Part shown: one piece after another, positions 42,936 through 51,568 of the stretch
Layout: every line of letters begins with the position of its first letter
Numbering within the stretch: position 1 is the stretch's first letter
Source: an uncultured Lachnospiraceae bacterium
GTDB lineage: Bacteria > Bacillota > Clostridia > Lachnospirales > Lachnospiraceae
Assembly (NCBI GenBank): GCA_947053345.1
Contig: CAMRSM010000004.1
Span: 62,001-126,000 of the forward strand
Length of the DNA: 64,000 nucleotides
Direction of reading: 5' to 3'
Notes under the pieces: generated by a model
What the model was told of the DNA's origin: nothing
Database searches by the model: none
The model's input: the letters and a program-made list of their open reading frames with translations, nothing else
Position numbers and translations under genes: made by a program

Positions 42936-43240
42936 TTTATCCGAAACCGGACGAAAGGGAAGCATGAAAAGCGAGAAACAGCTTGTCCACTTCCTCCAAT
43001 GATAACCCAACATATTCTGCAAGCTTTTCGGGTGCCAATGCTCCGTCCGCCAGCATCCTCTCCATGGCTGCCTTCCTCAATTCCCTCCTTCCGGGTTTCA
43101 TTTTTTATTTCTTCCATCACCTTGCACATGTTCAAAATCCCCTCCTTGCTCCCTTTAAAATGCCGGGCTCGTTCCGCAAACACATCATAATACATACCCA
43201 ACAGATTCGCGCAGTAAAAATTATCATGCTGCCAACACAT
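42936..43240 (-). pseudogene. Remnant of an Rpn-type PD-(D/E)XK nuclease/transposase gene
   Basis: Minus-strand residues include NLLGMYYDVFAERARHFKG then EGILNMCKVMEEIKNET, the C-terminal part of Rpn-family proteins. The frame shifts near KEGIEEG; the other frame continues with ERMLADGALAPEKLAEYV and EEVDKLFLAFHASLSS and stops at 42938. The N-terminal nuclease core is missing. It is a decayed fragment, 31 bases from the integrase remnant. Confidence 0.6.
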
Positions 43241-43360
43241 AGTCCAAAATCTGCAACAAAGAAGACGAAAAACTTTACAAAAAACTGTCCACGCGGCACT
43301 GCACCGGATCCGAGAAAAACAATATCCCGCAGCACTATTGACCGGCTGGCTACAAAAGCA

Positions 43361-43389
43361 TTGCTACCATCCCGGAAATATGGTAAAAT
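43361..43389 (+). promoter_or_regulatory. Sigma-A promoter of the membrane-protein/Sel1 operon
   Basis: TTGCTA (43361-43366) and TAAAAT (43384-43389) are 17 bases apart. The leader to the start codon at 43443 is about 45 bases and holds no gene. Confidence 0.65.
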
Positions 43390-43442
43390 GTCTCCCGGAA
43401 CGTCACATAGACAATAACAGCCTTCCTGGAGGGAACACTATA

Positions 43443-44342
43443 ATGGAACAAGAACAAAAAAGCGCCATGCGCTTTCTTCGCTGGCCGTGGAATGTCATAA
43501 TCTATATCCTGCTGGCCATTGCCCTAAGACTCTTTGCAATTCCTGTCATTTTGATCCTGATGGGACTCAAGAATAAATATAACCCGCACGGGATTGCGGA
43601 AGGGTACTGTCTCTCACGCACACGCAAACGCCTTCCGGGACTGCTGTTTTCCCTGTTGTTCCTGTTGCTTTGTGTGATGTTTACGGTAGTTTTTTTTAAT
43701 GATCTCCGGCAATCGCGGGAAGACTGGGGGATGCAGGATTATCTGTATCTTATCGTTTCCGGCGTGGCGGCCGTGGCAATGTTACTTGCCGGAATTTACG
43801 AAGGGTTCACATCCGCCCGCGATACCTTTTTCCCCGCGAAAAGCACCCTCGCAAAATCCATCCGCAGCCAGCTCCCGCTCCCGGACGAGGCTCCTCCGGT
43901 CGGGGAACTGTTCGCTATGGTGGACAATGATCTGCGGGAAAACGGAGAATGGTTTGATACCGTCGCCATTGGGAACGAATGGGTGCTCGGTGACATGGCA
44001 TGCCGTATCGACCGTATCCGTGCAATTTTTACGGTGGATAAGATCCACCATCATCACACCCAGTCCGGAATCAGTACGAACCGCACGTTAAGGCTTGTCC
44101 TCGTGGATGACCGCTGGCAGGCTGCCATCACGACTTTCCGCAAACCGGGGGAATTAAAGGCGGCGGCGGATTGCCTGGGCTTCCGTGTACCGAGCGCGTA
44201 TCGCGGAACCAACAGCGAATACATAGATTTTCTGGCGAAGGACGACGTGGAACGGGAAACCTTCGAACGAGAATTTCGCCGCAAGGAAGCGGCGCGCGCA
44301 TCTAACCGGGCAATGAGGGACGCGTCATGGATGGTTAAATAA
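43443..44342 (+). CDS. Two-helix membrane protein with soluble C-terminal domain
   Basis: 299 residues from the ATG at 43443 behind GGAGGG. The first 35 residues hold one hydrophobic helix (WNVIIYILLAIALRLFAIPV) and residues about 60-125 hold two more (FSLLFLLLCVMFTVVFF and YLYLIVSGVAAVAMLLAGI). The remaining 170 residues are soluble: ELFAMVDNDLRENGEWF, GNEWVLGDMACRID and TLRLVLVDDRWQAAI, a strand-rich domain without a recognised family. It begins the plus-strand pair with the Sel1 gene, 128 bases apart, so shared transcription is likely. Confidence 0.7.
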   Translation: MEQEQKSAMRFLRWPWNVIIYILLAIALRLFAIPVILILMGLKNKYNPHGIAEGYCLSRTRKRLPGLLFSLLFLLLCVMFTVVFFNDLRQSREDWGMQDYLYLIVSGVAAVAMLLAGIYEGFTSARDTFFPAKSTLAKSIRSQLPLPDEAPPVGELFAMVDNDLRENGEWFDTVAIGNEWVLGDMACRIDRIRAIFTVDKIHHHHTQSGISTNRTLRLVLVDDRWQAAITTFRKPGELKAAADCLGFRVPSAYRGTNSEYIDFLAKDDVERETFEREFRRKEAARASNRAMRDASWMVK

Positions 44343-44470
44343 AACAGCCATGCCACAGGCTTTAAAAATCCAGGTTACCCGGAACCTACGGCGATGCAGC
44401 CGAATCCGGCGTGGGAAGCACATTTACCAGCGTTTCCCAAATACAAATATCAGAAAGGAACGGTAATGTC

Positions 44471-45706
44471 ATGGGAAAAACATTGAGCAACGACGTAAAA
44501 CAGGCGCTTCAGGACATTTACTACAACGAGCGCACGGGCAGGGGCAAGGAAGCACTTGCCCTTTTGGAAAAGGCTTCCGACGCAGGGGACGGCGATGCTT
44601 CCTGCGTTCTGGCGCGCTGCTACTGCGGCCGGCAGTATGTGTGGAGGGGACATGGCTTCCCGGAAGACGATGACCTCGCCACCAAGCTTTTACATAAATC
44701 CGTGGAACAGGGCAGCGCACTTGGCGTTCTGGTAGCTCTGCGAACCGGGGAACTGACCCCCGCCGTAAAAGCAAAAATGCCGTTCGCAAATCTGCAGGAA
44801 GCCTTTGACGAGGCGGTAGAACTGGCAAACACGGGGGATGCTTTCTGCCAGTATGTGGTCGCCAACGCCTATTTCTGGTGGGATTTCCTCGCGATCCAGG
44901 ACAAGAGCGCAGATTCCTTCCCAAATCCGGCTGCCTTTAAAGCATACCTGAAAGAAAATATCTCCAAATGCGAGGATTTATTCTGGAAAGCTTTCCGGGG
45001 CGGGATGTATTTTGCCGCGAACAACCTTAACCGCTATTACACGGAAGGCGATGAGGATATCATCGCACCACAGCCGCAAAAGGCGCTTGACCTATGGAGG
45101 ATCGGCGCAGAGTACGGGCACCCGATCGACCAGGCAATCTACGCGGACGAACTTAAAAAGCTAGGTTTAAACGCTGATGCACTGCGCTGGTATCAACTGG
45201 CGGCGGAGGGCGGACACCCGAGCGCATGGACCGACGTGGGACTTTATTATCTGAACGGCACGTGCACACAGAAGGATGAAGCATACGCCGCACAATGTTT
45301 CGAGAAGGATCTGCGCTTTGGTGTGGTTGCCGCCTACTTCAATCTGGGCAAACTGTATTTTTTGGGGACGGGTGTCCCGCAGGATCACAAAAAAGCATTC
45401 GAGCTGCTTTCCTACGCTTACGAAAACAGCAGCAAACGGGGGGCATTTCTGCTTGGAAAGGCGTATTTTATGGGCTGGGGAACCACACAGGACTACACGA
45501 AGGCAAGAGAATTTTTAGAGATGGTAGACTGGGAGAATGGCGACGCGTTTTATATGCTCGGTTACATTTACGGCAGGGGACTGGGTGTCCCGGAGAATAT
45601 CCCGAAAGCGGTCGAGTATCTGAAAAAGGCAAAAAATAACACCGATGCGAAGGAGGAACTCCTGCATTATAAAAAATCGCTGTTTGGGAAATGGAGCCGC
45701 AGGTAA
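44471..45706 (+). CDS. Sel1-like repeat (TPR-type) protein
   Basis: 411 residues. Repeats of Sel1 type are visible: GHPSAWTDVGLYYLNGT, VVAAYFNLGKLYFLGTGVP, KRGAFLLGKAYFMGWGT and GDAFYMLGYIYGRGLGVP, each about 36 residues. Sel1 repeats form alpha-solenoid scaffolds for protein complexes. No signal peptide or membrane segment is visible, so it is cytoplasmic. The ATG at 44471 follows AAAGGAAC with an 11-base spacer. It may act with the membrane protein upstream. Confidence 0.85.
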   Translation: MGKTLSNDVKQALQDIYYNERTGRGKEALALLEKASDAGDGDASCVLARCYCGRQYVWRGHGFPEDDDLATKLLHKSVEQGSALGVLVALRTGELTPAVKAKMPFANLQEAFDEAVELANTGDAFCQYVVANAYFWWDFLAIQDKSADSFPNPAAFKAYLKENISKCEDLFWKAFRGGMYFAANNLNRYYTEGDEDIIAPQPQKALDLWRIGAEYGHPIDQAIYADELKKLGLNADALRWYQLAAEGGHPSAWTDVGLYYLNGTCTQKDEAYAAQCFEKDLRFGVVAAYFNLGKLYFLGTGVPQDHKKAFELLSYAYENSSKRGAFLLGKAYFMGWGTTQDYTKAREFLEMVDWENGDAFYMLGYIYGRGLGVPENIPKAVEYLKKAKNNTDAKEELLHYKKSLFGKWSRR

Positions 45707-45779
45707 AAACATTCCATAGAGCTTTAGGGTATGCACTTTTATTTTGTTGACAAAAATCTGTTACGCCAAAATTTTTCTC

Positions 45780-45808
45780 TTGACAAACCACCCTGCCCGC
45801 GCTATACT
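45780..45808 (+). promoter_or_regulatory. Sigma-A promoter of the tyrS T-box transcript
   Basis: TTGACA (45780-45785) and TATACT (45803-45808) are separated by exactly 17 bases, near the T-box start. Confidence 0.9.
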
Positions 45809-45819
45809 GATTACCAGCA

Positions 45820-46199
45820 TAATTCCATAAAACATCGCTATGAGAAGAACGAGTAAGGGTCATGAGGCTTTACAGAAAGCTGCCGGCGGATGAGAGGCGC
45901 AAAGACAAAGACTCCGAATACATCTTTGAGCATCATACCGAAAAAAAAGTATCCCGGTATACTATTTTGCTCCGCATAATCGAAAGCGGGGATATCCGCG
46001 GGCTTTCCAGTAGGCTATGACGGTTTTTGCACCCGTTATCGTGCTAGGGTATCACCGGAAATTCCATTCCGCCTGGTCTGGCCAGCAGGCGGGGATTTGA
46101 TTTCTGCGTACCTGAAGAGGTTGGCTGTGTGAGCAGCCGACGAAACGAGGTGGTAACGCGAAATATTCGCCCTCTGCAGATTGCAGGGGGCGTTTTTTT
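45820..46199 (+). promoter_or_regulatory. T-box riboswitch (tyrosine) controlling tyrS
   Basis: Stem I includes GATGAGAGGCGC and the specifier loop CCGAATACATC with TAC (45919-45921), a tyrosine codon. The T-box sequence AACGAGGTGGTAACGCG lies at 46144-46160. The terminator stem pairs 46168-46178 with 46182-46192 and is followed by seven T residues. Uncharged tRNA-Tyr should favour the antiterminator. An unusual feature is the 313-base distance from the terminator to the tyrS start. Confidence 0.93.
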
Positions 46200-46234
46200 A
46201 TGCAAACGGACGCAGAAGGGAGAATATTTCGCGT
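46156..46234. repeat. 13-bp perfect inverted repeat enclosing the T-box terminator
   Basis: ACGCGAAATATTC (46156-46168) is perfectly complementary to GAATATTTCGCGT (46222-46234). The left arm overlaps the 3' end of the T-box motif and the foot of the terminator. In RNA this stem could form around the terminator or compete with the antiterminator. The rest of the stretch to 46512 shows no gene. Confidence 0.6.
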
Positions 46235-46512
46235 AAACCGCCCGTGCAATAATAAGCGAAAAGCCCATTCTCTACCCGATTTTGAAGGCCGCATGGGGAA
46301 ATCCTCTGCTTCCGCAATATATTACCGGAATTATGCTGTCATGCAGACATTGCCTCGCTTTCACTTGACAAGGCAGCCGGCATCTTGTCTGCACCAAAAA
46401 CCATATCAAGCGATTTCTCCTCTGTACGAATTTCTTTCTTCAGATATCCACAGGAGAAAGCCAAAACACCAAAATAATCCACGCCGCAAAACGGCAGAAT
46501 GTGAGGAAATAT

Positions 46513-47760
46513 ATGGAACCATTCAATGACGCAGAAATTGAAACGCTCGTTGCCGAGCAGCTAAAGATCATGAAAAAGGGAACACTTGAAATCTTACAGG
46601 AAGATGAACTTGCCGGAAAGATCCGCCGCTCCGTGACCGGGCATAAGCCTCTCACCATCAAACTTGGGCTTGACCCAAGTGCACCGGACATTCATCTCGG
46701 CCATACCGTCGTGCTCCGCAAGGTACGCCAGATGCAGGAATTCGGGCATCGGGTAGTCATCATCATCGGGGATTTTACCGGGAAAATCGGTGACCCGACC
46801 GGACGCTCCAAAACAAGGAAACAACTTTCCGAGGAGCAGGTACGGGAAAACGCTGCAACTTACATGGAGCAGATATTCAAAGTCCTTGACCGCGAAAAAA
46901 CGGAAGTGCGCTTCAACAGCGAATGGCTGGCAAAGCTTGACTTTGAAGCCGTCATACGCCTGGCGGCAAGCACGACCGTAGCAAGGCTGCTGGAGCGGGA
47001 GGACTTCTCAAACCGCTACCATAAACAGGAGCCTATCGGCCTGCACGAATTTTTTTACCCATTGATGCAGGCATATGATTCCGCCCATATCCACGCGGAC
47101 ATCGAACTCGGCGGAACTGACCAGACTTTCAATATTTTAATGGGCCGCACACTGCAAAAATCAATGGGGCAGGAGGCACAGATCGCTGTTTTCATGCCGC
47201 TTCTGGAAGGGCTTGATGGCGTGGAAAAAATGAGCAAAAGCCTTGGGAATTACATCGGGGTGGACGAAGCACCCGAAGTCATGTTCAAAAAAGCAATGGA
47301 AGTCCCGGATCATCTGATCCTGCGCTACTTCGAGCTTGTCACCGACCTGCACCCGGATGAGATTGAGGCACTTTCCACAAGGCTTAACGGCGGGGAAAAC
47401 CCAAGAAACATCAAAATTCTTCTGGCAGAAAATATAACCGGGCTCTATCACGGCGCACAGGCAGCCGCCAAAGCAAAAGAATATTTCCTCTCTGTCTTTT
47501 CCGGTGGGGAACTGCCGAAGGATATGCCGCATATCACATGCTCGGAGGGTGAAAAAACGCTGCTGGACATCGTTCCCCATCTTGTGGCAAAAGGGGTTGT
47601 CACGTCCGGGAGCGATTTTCGCCGGCTTATAAAGCAGGGGGGAGTGTCAATGAACGGAACCAGGGTAGCAGAAGCCAATATGCCCCTCGACATACCGGAG
47701 GCAGTGTTAAAAATCGGCAAGAAAAATTTCCTGTGTTTTGACACGGTTCTGGATTCATGA
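46513..47760 (+). CDS. tyrS: Tyrosyl-tRNA synthetase (TyrZ-like)
   Basis: 415 residues. Class I signatures: PSAPDIHLGHT (HIGH motif at 61-64) and KMSKS (239-243), with IELGGTDQTFNILMGR for tyrosine binding and a C-terminal S4-like RNA-binding region (GVVTSGSDFRRLIKQGGVSMN). The order follows the TyrZ branch. It charges tRNA-Tyr. The ATG at 46513 follows GAGG by 7 bases; an upstream in-frame GTG at 46501 overlaps that site and is less likely. Expression depends on the T-box upstream. Repeat R3 begins at its stop codon. Confidence 0.95.
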   Translation: MEPFNDAEIETLVAEQLKIMKKGTLEILQEDELAGKIRRSVTGHKPLTIKLGLDPSAPDIHLGHTVVLRKVRQMQEFGHRVVIIIGDFTGKIGDPTGRSKTRKQLSEEQVRENAATYMEQIFKVLDREKTEVRFNSEWLAKLDFEAVIRLAASTTVARLLEREDFSNRYHKQEPIGLHEFFYPLMQAYDSAHIHADIELGGTDQTFNILMGRTLQKSMGQEAQIAVFMPLLEGLDGVEKMSKSLGNYIGVDEAPEVMFKKAMEVPDHLILRYFELVTDLHPDEIEALSTRLNGGENPRNIKILLAENITGLYHGAQAAAKAKEYFLSVFSGGELPKDMPHITCSEGEKTLLDIVPHLVAKGVVTSGSDFRRLIKQGGVSMNGTRVAEANMPLDIPEAVLKIGKKNFLCFDTVLDS

Positions 47761-47935
47761 TATAATGTCGTCAGACATGATACCGGCGCTGATTTGCCGT
47801 CCGACCAGAGGGCGGGCAATTTCCCTGGCAAATCATGTGCATGCCCGCAGGGAAGCATGTCCGGAGGACATGATATACTATCGGCAGATTTTATACCAAC
47901 ACTGATTTGCCATCCGGCCAACCGGATCACACTGG
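47758..47935. repeat. Structured dispersed repeat, copy R3 (inverted)
   Basis: Same family as R1 and R2 but in the opposite orientation, starting at the tyrS stop codon. The arms are TGATTTGCC (47790-47798) and GGCAAATCA (47827-47835), the second arm type, and the short palindrome is CATGTCCGGAGGACATG (47857-47873). A partial second unit follows to 47935. It may serve as the 3' end of the tyrS transcript. Confidence 0.85.
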
Positions 47936-47997
47936 AAGGGCATAGTAAAATTCCACAAAATCCACGTCGGTTATCATCGGCAGAAACGGAGACAGAC

Positions 47998-48480
47998 ATG
48001 CAGGAATCAAAAATATTCCGGGCTCCTTCGGTCTTTTTATATATTGTATTTATCCTTGTCGGCATCATGATGCTCGGCGGTGCAGTCATGCTAGGTTACA
48101 ATTCCTATCGTTTCCGTCAGGAAGCCCAAAAAGTTACCGCCACGGTTTCCGATATCCGGGAAAGCATAGATTCGGACGGCGATACTCATTATATGGTATA
48201 TATTACCTATGAATATCAGAATGAGATCTATCGCGATGTGCCCCTCGACTACCACCGGGGCACATCGCGGATCGGCGACAAGGTATCTGTCTGGTGCTCG
48301 CGCGAAGATCCGCGCAACATCCAGTCCGGTTCCGGCATGGTAACCGCATGCGCCTGCCTTGGCATCAGCGGGATAATATTTTTGGCTCTGGGAACCGTAC
48401 CAAGTATCATTGCAAAAAGAATGAAAGGAAATAAAGCATTTATAATAAAATCTCCGTTTGATCGATGGCTGCAGAAATAA
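47998..48480 (+). CDS. DUF3592-domain membrane protein
   Basis: 160 residues from the ATG at 47998 behind CGGAG. Helix 1 is VFLYIVFILVGIMMLGGAVML and a second hydrophobic segment is CACLGISGIIFLALGTV near 120. Between them is a DUF3592-type ectodomain: TATVSDIRESIDSDGDTHYM, VYITYEYQNEIYRDVPL and GDKVSVWCSREDP. Such proteins are unknown; they occur in secretion- or immunity-type loci. The gene stands alone between repeat R3 and an AT-rich gap. Confidence 0.78.
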   Translation: MQESKIFRAPSVFLYIVFILVGIMMLGGAVMLGYNSYRFRQEAQKVTATVSDIRESIDSDGDTHYMVYITYEYQNEIYRDVPLDYHRGTSRIGDKVSVWCSREDPRNIQSGSGMVTACACLGISGIIFLALGTVPSIIAKRMKGNKAFIIKSPFDRWLQK

Positions 48481-49159
48481 CAGGATAGTTTACAAATCCC
48501 GTTTTTATACCTTTGAAGGGCAAAACTTGATTTGTGCCTTTACCGTTACCAGATCCTTAATTTATAAAACAGTGCTTCACTCCATTGCAGTGTTATGGGA
48601 TTCCCTGTCATGATCCTGGATCCCAATATGGATATGCCCTGGCTGACATGGACAGGCAAATTCCCGCCCTACCATATCAAAAACCGGGAAAATATCTGTA
48701 AATCTTGGTGCTGTCCCCTGTCCTCAACATTCACAAAAACGTAAGCGGCGAAATGTTTATTCCGCCGCTTACGTTTTTGCTGCTTCTGCACGCCCTTATT
48801 GCTGCCCCAAGATCCTTGAATCCATATTCTGGTACTGGTCTTTTTACCATAGTTATTCACCCTGTTATATTTTATTGTTTCTCTTTGAAATGCTGCGCAA
48901 TTCTATTTGTCAGCAAGATAATCCATAATAGTACATTTTTAGTTTCGGCAGTGTGGGACACGTTTTATCAAGGAAAGAAAAACTACACATTATCTACTTG
49001 TGATTTATGCAGTCAGGCAAGAAAAGCAAATATCAATTACCGAATAGCCGCTCTCTTTTTTGTGCAAGAATAGAGAGGAAAAATTTAAGAATAAGCCTTA
49101 TAATAATAAAGGAAAATATATGTGAGTAGGGCACAATATCTACGATAAGGAGGTATCTC
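48481..49159. other. AT-rich gap without a supported gene
   Basis: This 679-base stretch between the DUF3592 and AraC genes contains the hairpin at 48735-48778 and a TATAAT near 49098 that may be part of the AraC promoter. Small frames here (for example plus-strand 48705-49073) lack a binding site and cross the hairpin, so I do not call them. Base composition becomes more AT-rich towards the AraC gene. Confidence 0.5.
48735..48778. terminator. Strong bidirectional hairpin terminator
   Basis: Sixteen-base arms AAAAACGTAAGCGGCG (48735-48750) and CGCCGCTTACGTTTTT (48763-48778) are perfectly complementary with a 12-base loop. The terminal T-run works on the plus strand and the A-run gives a T-run on the minus strand. 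It probably ends the DUF3592 transcript. Confidence 0.75.
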
Positions 49160-50008
49160 ATGGAATGGGTTGAAAGATTAAACCAAAGTATGAACTATAT
49201 TGAGGAACATTTGACAAGCCAAATTGACTATGAACAGCTCGGGCGGATTGCCTGCTGCTCCACCTATCACTACCAGAGGATGTTTACTTATATGGCGGGT
49301 ATCACTCTGGCAGAGTATATCCGAAGAAGAAAAATGTCCTTAGCCGCGGTAGAGTTGCAGGGTGGGAATGAACGGATTATTGATATTGCGGAGAAGTACG
49401 GTTACCATTCCCCAACTGCATTTAACAGGGCGTTTCAGTCTTTTCACGGGATAGCCCCCTCGTCCGTGAAAGACAAAGGTGTATCCGTAAAATCTTTTTC
49501 CCCTATTGTATTTAGAATTGCTGTAAAAGGAGCGACAGAAATGAATTATCGAATTGAAACCAAAGAAGCATTCCGGATTATTGGCGTATCTGCACCGCTT
49601 GATAAGGAAATGGAAAATAATTTTATAGTCGTGCCTAAGATGTGGCAGGATGCCGCTGTAAATGGAACAATACAGAAACTGGCAGGAATGATGGATACAC
49701 CGCTAATGGGACTTTTGGGCGTGAGTGCCTGCAATGATGAAGAACAATGGAAATATTTTATTGCCGTTTCCAGTACAAAAGTAAGTGATGAATTTGAAGA
49801 ATATACCGTGCCCGCGGCTACTTGGGCAATCTTTTCAGGAACAGGGACAAACCAGTCAATACAGGAACTGGAACAGCGCATTGTAACAGAATGGCTTCCG
49901 GCCTCCGGGTATGAATATGCCAACGCCCCTGATATTGAGGTTTACTTAAATCCAGATCCACAGAACGCACAATATGAGGTATGGATACCAGTGGCAAAAA
50001 AGGGATAA
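49160..50008 (+). CDS. AraC-family regulator with GyrI-like effector-binding domain
   Basis: 282 residues. The N-terminal part has two HTH motifs: YEQLGRIACCSTYHYQRMF and IIDIAEKYGYHSPTAFNRAF, the AraC signature. Residues about 125-280 form a GyrI-like domain: MNYRIETKEAFRIIGVSAP, VPAATWAIFSGTG and YEVWIPVAKK. Such MarA/Rob-type proteins bind small ligands to control efflux or detoxification genes. ATG at 49160 follows AAGGAGG. The gene and its partner are AT-rich compared with neighbours, suggesting transfer. Confidence 0.92.
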   Translation: MEWVERLNQSMNYIEEHLTSQIDYEQLGRIACCSTYHYQRMFTYMAGITLAEYIRRRKMSLAAVELQGGNERIIDIAEKYGYHSPTAFNRAFQSFHGIAPSSVKDKGVSVKSFSPIVFRIAVKGATEMNYRIETKEAFRIIGVSAPLDKEMENNFIVVPKMWQDAAVNGTIQKLAGMMDTPLMGLLGVSACNDEEQWKYFIAVSSTKVSDEFEEYTVPAATWAIFSGTGTNQSIQELEQRIVTEWLPASGYEYANAPDIEVYLNPDPQNAQYEVWIPVAKKG

Positions 50009-50019
50009 CGGGGGGACTT

Positions 50020-50490
50020 ATGAACCAGAAATTTAATATGTTTATGGAAACGGTTGACGGGCGTTTCCATAGTTTTGTAAACCAAATTAACAAATATCTA
50101 ACAGAAAACGGCTGTAAGTGTGATATTAAACTGCAAAAAAGCGGATATGTTGTGTCCTATGTACTAAATAGCAGCAAAAAGACTTTAGCAACATTTGTAT
50201 CCCGAAAAACGGGGATGAAACTCCGCATTTATCCCGAACATATACAGGAATATCAAAGTTTTCTTGATACACTCCCCGAAAAGGTAAAAAGGGAAATCAA
50301 GAAAGCTTCCGTCTGCAAACGGCTTGTCAATCCCGATGACTGTAATCCAAAATGTGTAATGGGATATACCTTTGTGTTGGATGGTGAACAGTACCAGAGA
50401 TGCCGTTACATGGCGTTTCAGCCCACACTGAGCGAGGAAAACAATCCATATATAAAGCAGTTTTTAGAGAAAGAATTGCAGGCATTGTAA
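50020..50490 (+). CDS. Unrecognised protein paired with the AraC regulator
   Basis: 156 residues from the ATG at 50020 behind GGGGG; a 13-residue in-frame extension upstream overlaps the araC-type gene and is unlikely. Landmarks: NKYLTENGCKCDIKLQKSGY, then VSYVLNSSKKTLATFVSRK, RLVNPDDCNPKCVMGYTF and QRCRYMAFQPTL. The Cys/His spacing suggests possible metal binding. It lies 11 bases after the regulator and is probably controlled by it. Similar small proteins occur beside AraC genes in Firmicutes, but the function is unknown. Confidence 0.75.
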   Translation: MNQKFNMFMETVDGRFHSFVNQINKYLTENGCKCDIKLQKSGYVVSYVLNSSKKTLATFVSRKTGMKLRIYPEHIQEYQSFLDTLPEKVKREIKKASVCKRLVNPDDCNPKCVMGYTFVLDGEQYQRCRYMAFQPTLSEENNPYIKQFLEKELQAL

Positions 50491-50549
50491 TGATAGAGTA
50501 AGGGCTTTTATACATCCACTCTCAAAGACAGAGTTCTATTATACAACAG

Positions 50550-50596
50550 AAAAGCAGAGAACGACCGCTAATGAAAGTGATATGTTCCCTGCTTTT
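50550..50596. terminator. Possible convergent terminator
   Basis: AAAAGCAG (50550-50557) pairs with CTGCTTTT (50589-50596), extended by GAAC/GTTC with one mismatch. It lies between the convergent plus-strand gene ending at 50490 and the minus-strand SDR gene ending at 50690. No gene is supported in this gap. Confidence 0.4.
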
Positions 50597-50689
50597 GCCT
50601 GCACCCTGTCTGTCAGCGTTAATGATAAGCTGTTGTGAATACCGCCTTAAAACTAATGTGTCTGTGATTTTTATTTTGTATGCCCGTCC

Positions 50690-51457
50690 TTATAAGCGAA
50701 CTTTCCTTTTCTGCTGCCAGCCCGCCGCCATCACTGCAGCTTTTGCCGGGAGCAGCTTTGCCCCCGCCGCCGCGAACTTCATCAGAAGCGTCGGCACAAT
50801 AACCGTCTTTTTCTTCCGGAACATCATATCAAGCGCGTAGCCCGCGCAGTACCCCGGGCGGATTCCTTTCAGCGCGAACTCAACATTCGCGACCGCGTTA
50901 AATTCCGTGTCAACCGGTCCAGGACAAAGACAGCCGACATAAACCCCGCTGCCCGCCTCTTCCAGCTCCTGCGCCACTGCCCGCGTCAGGCTTGTGACAT
51001 AGGCTTTTGTCGCGTAGTAAGTCGCCATGTACGGTCCTGCCGGAAGAAGCCCCGCACAGGATGCCACATTGAGCAAATATCCGCTTCCCCGCTCCTCAAA
51101 ACGGCGGATCATCCGCTTTGTCAAAAGATGCAGGGCGGCAACGTTCAACCGGATCATATCCAAATCCTTGTCCAGATCCGTTTCCACAAACTCCCCGCAA
51201 TCCCCAAAACCTGCATTGTTGATAAATACTTCCACGTTCTTTTCGGAAAGCCACTCGCAAAGTTGTTCACACTCCGCCCGCTGGGTCAGATCCGCCGCGA
51301 AAACCTCACATTCCGTTTTAAGGCGCTTTGCAAGCAGCTTGAGGCGCTCTTCCCGCCGCGCCACCAGCACGGGCGTATACCCCTTGGCCGCAAGGCGCTT
51401 CGCAAACTCCATCCCGATGCCGGAACTTGCCCCGGTAATCACCGCATATTTTTTCAT
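50690..51457 (-). CDS. Short-chain dehydrogenase/reductase
   Basis: 255 residues from the ATG at 51457 behind AAGGAGG; a longer frame has no site. Classical SDR motifs: TGASSGIG (8-15) for NAD(P) binding, NNAG (80-83), Ser133 and Tyr147-x3-Lys151 as the catalytic residues. PGPVDTEF is the C-terminal SDR element. The C-terminal region carries a hydrophobic TLLMKFAAAGAKLLPAKA segment, as in membrane-associated acyl or sterol SDRs. Substrate unknown. It is 111 bases downstream of the SprA-like gene on the same strand. Confidence 0.92.
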   Translation of the reverse strand: MKKYAVITGASSGIGMEFAKRLAAKGYTPVLVARREERLKLLAKRLKTECEVFAADLTQRAECEQLCEWLSEKNVEVFINNAGFGDCGEFVETDLDKDLDMIRLNVAALHLLTKRMIRRFEERGSGYLLNVASCAGLLPAGPYMATYYATKAYVTSLTRAVAQELEEAGSGVYVGCLCPGPVDTEFNAVANVEFALKGIRPGYCAGYALDMMFRKKKTVIVPTLLMKFAAAGAKLLPAKAAVMAAGWQQKRKVRL

Positions 51458-51568
51458 GTAGTCCTCCTTCCATACAGCCGTTATTCTGTCAACTTGGCAG
51501 ACTACAATTCCGCCATGCTCCTTAAATCCTTCCGGCATTCCTGCCTTATTTGCTCCACAAAGAAAAAG

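Noticed and set aside
46200..46529. 109-codon frame between the T-box and tyrS
   Set aside because: It lacks a good binding site, starts inside the terminator region and overlaps tyrS. More likely untranslated leader.
48705..49073. 122-codon plus-strand frame upstream of the AraC gene
   Set aside because: It crosses a strong terminator hairpin and has no binding site.
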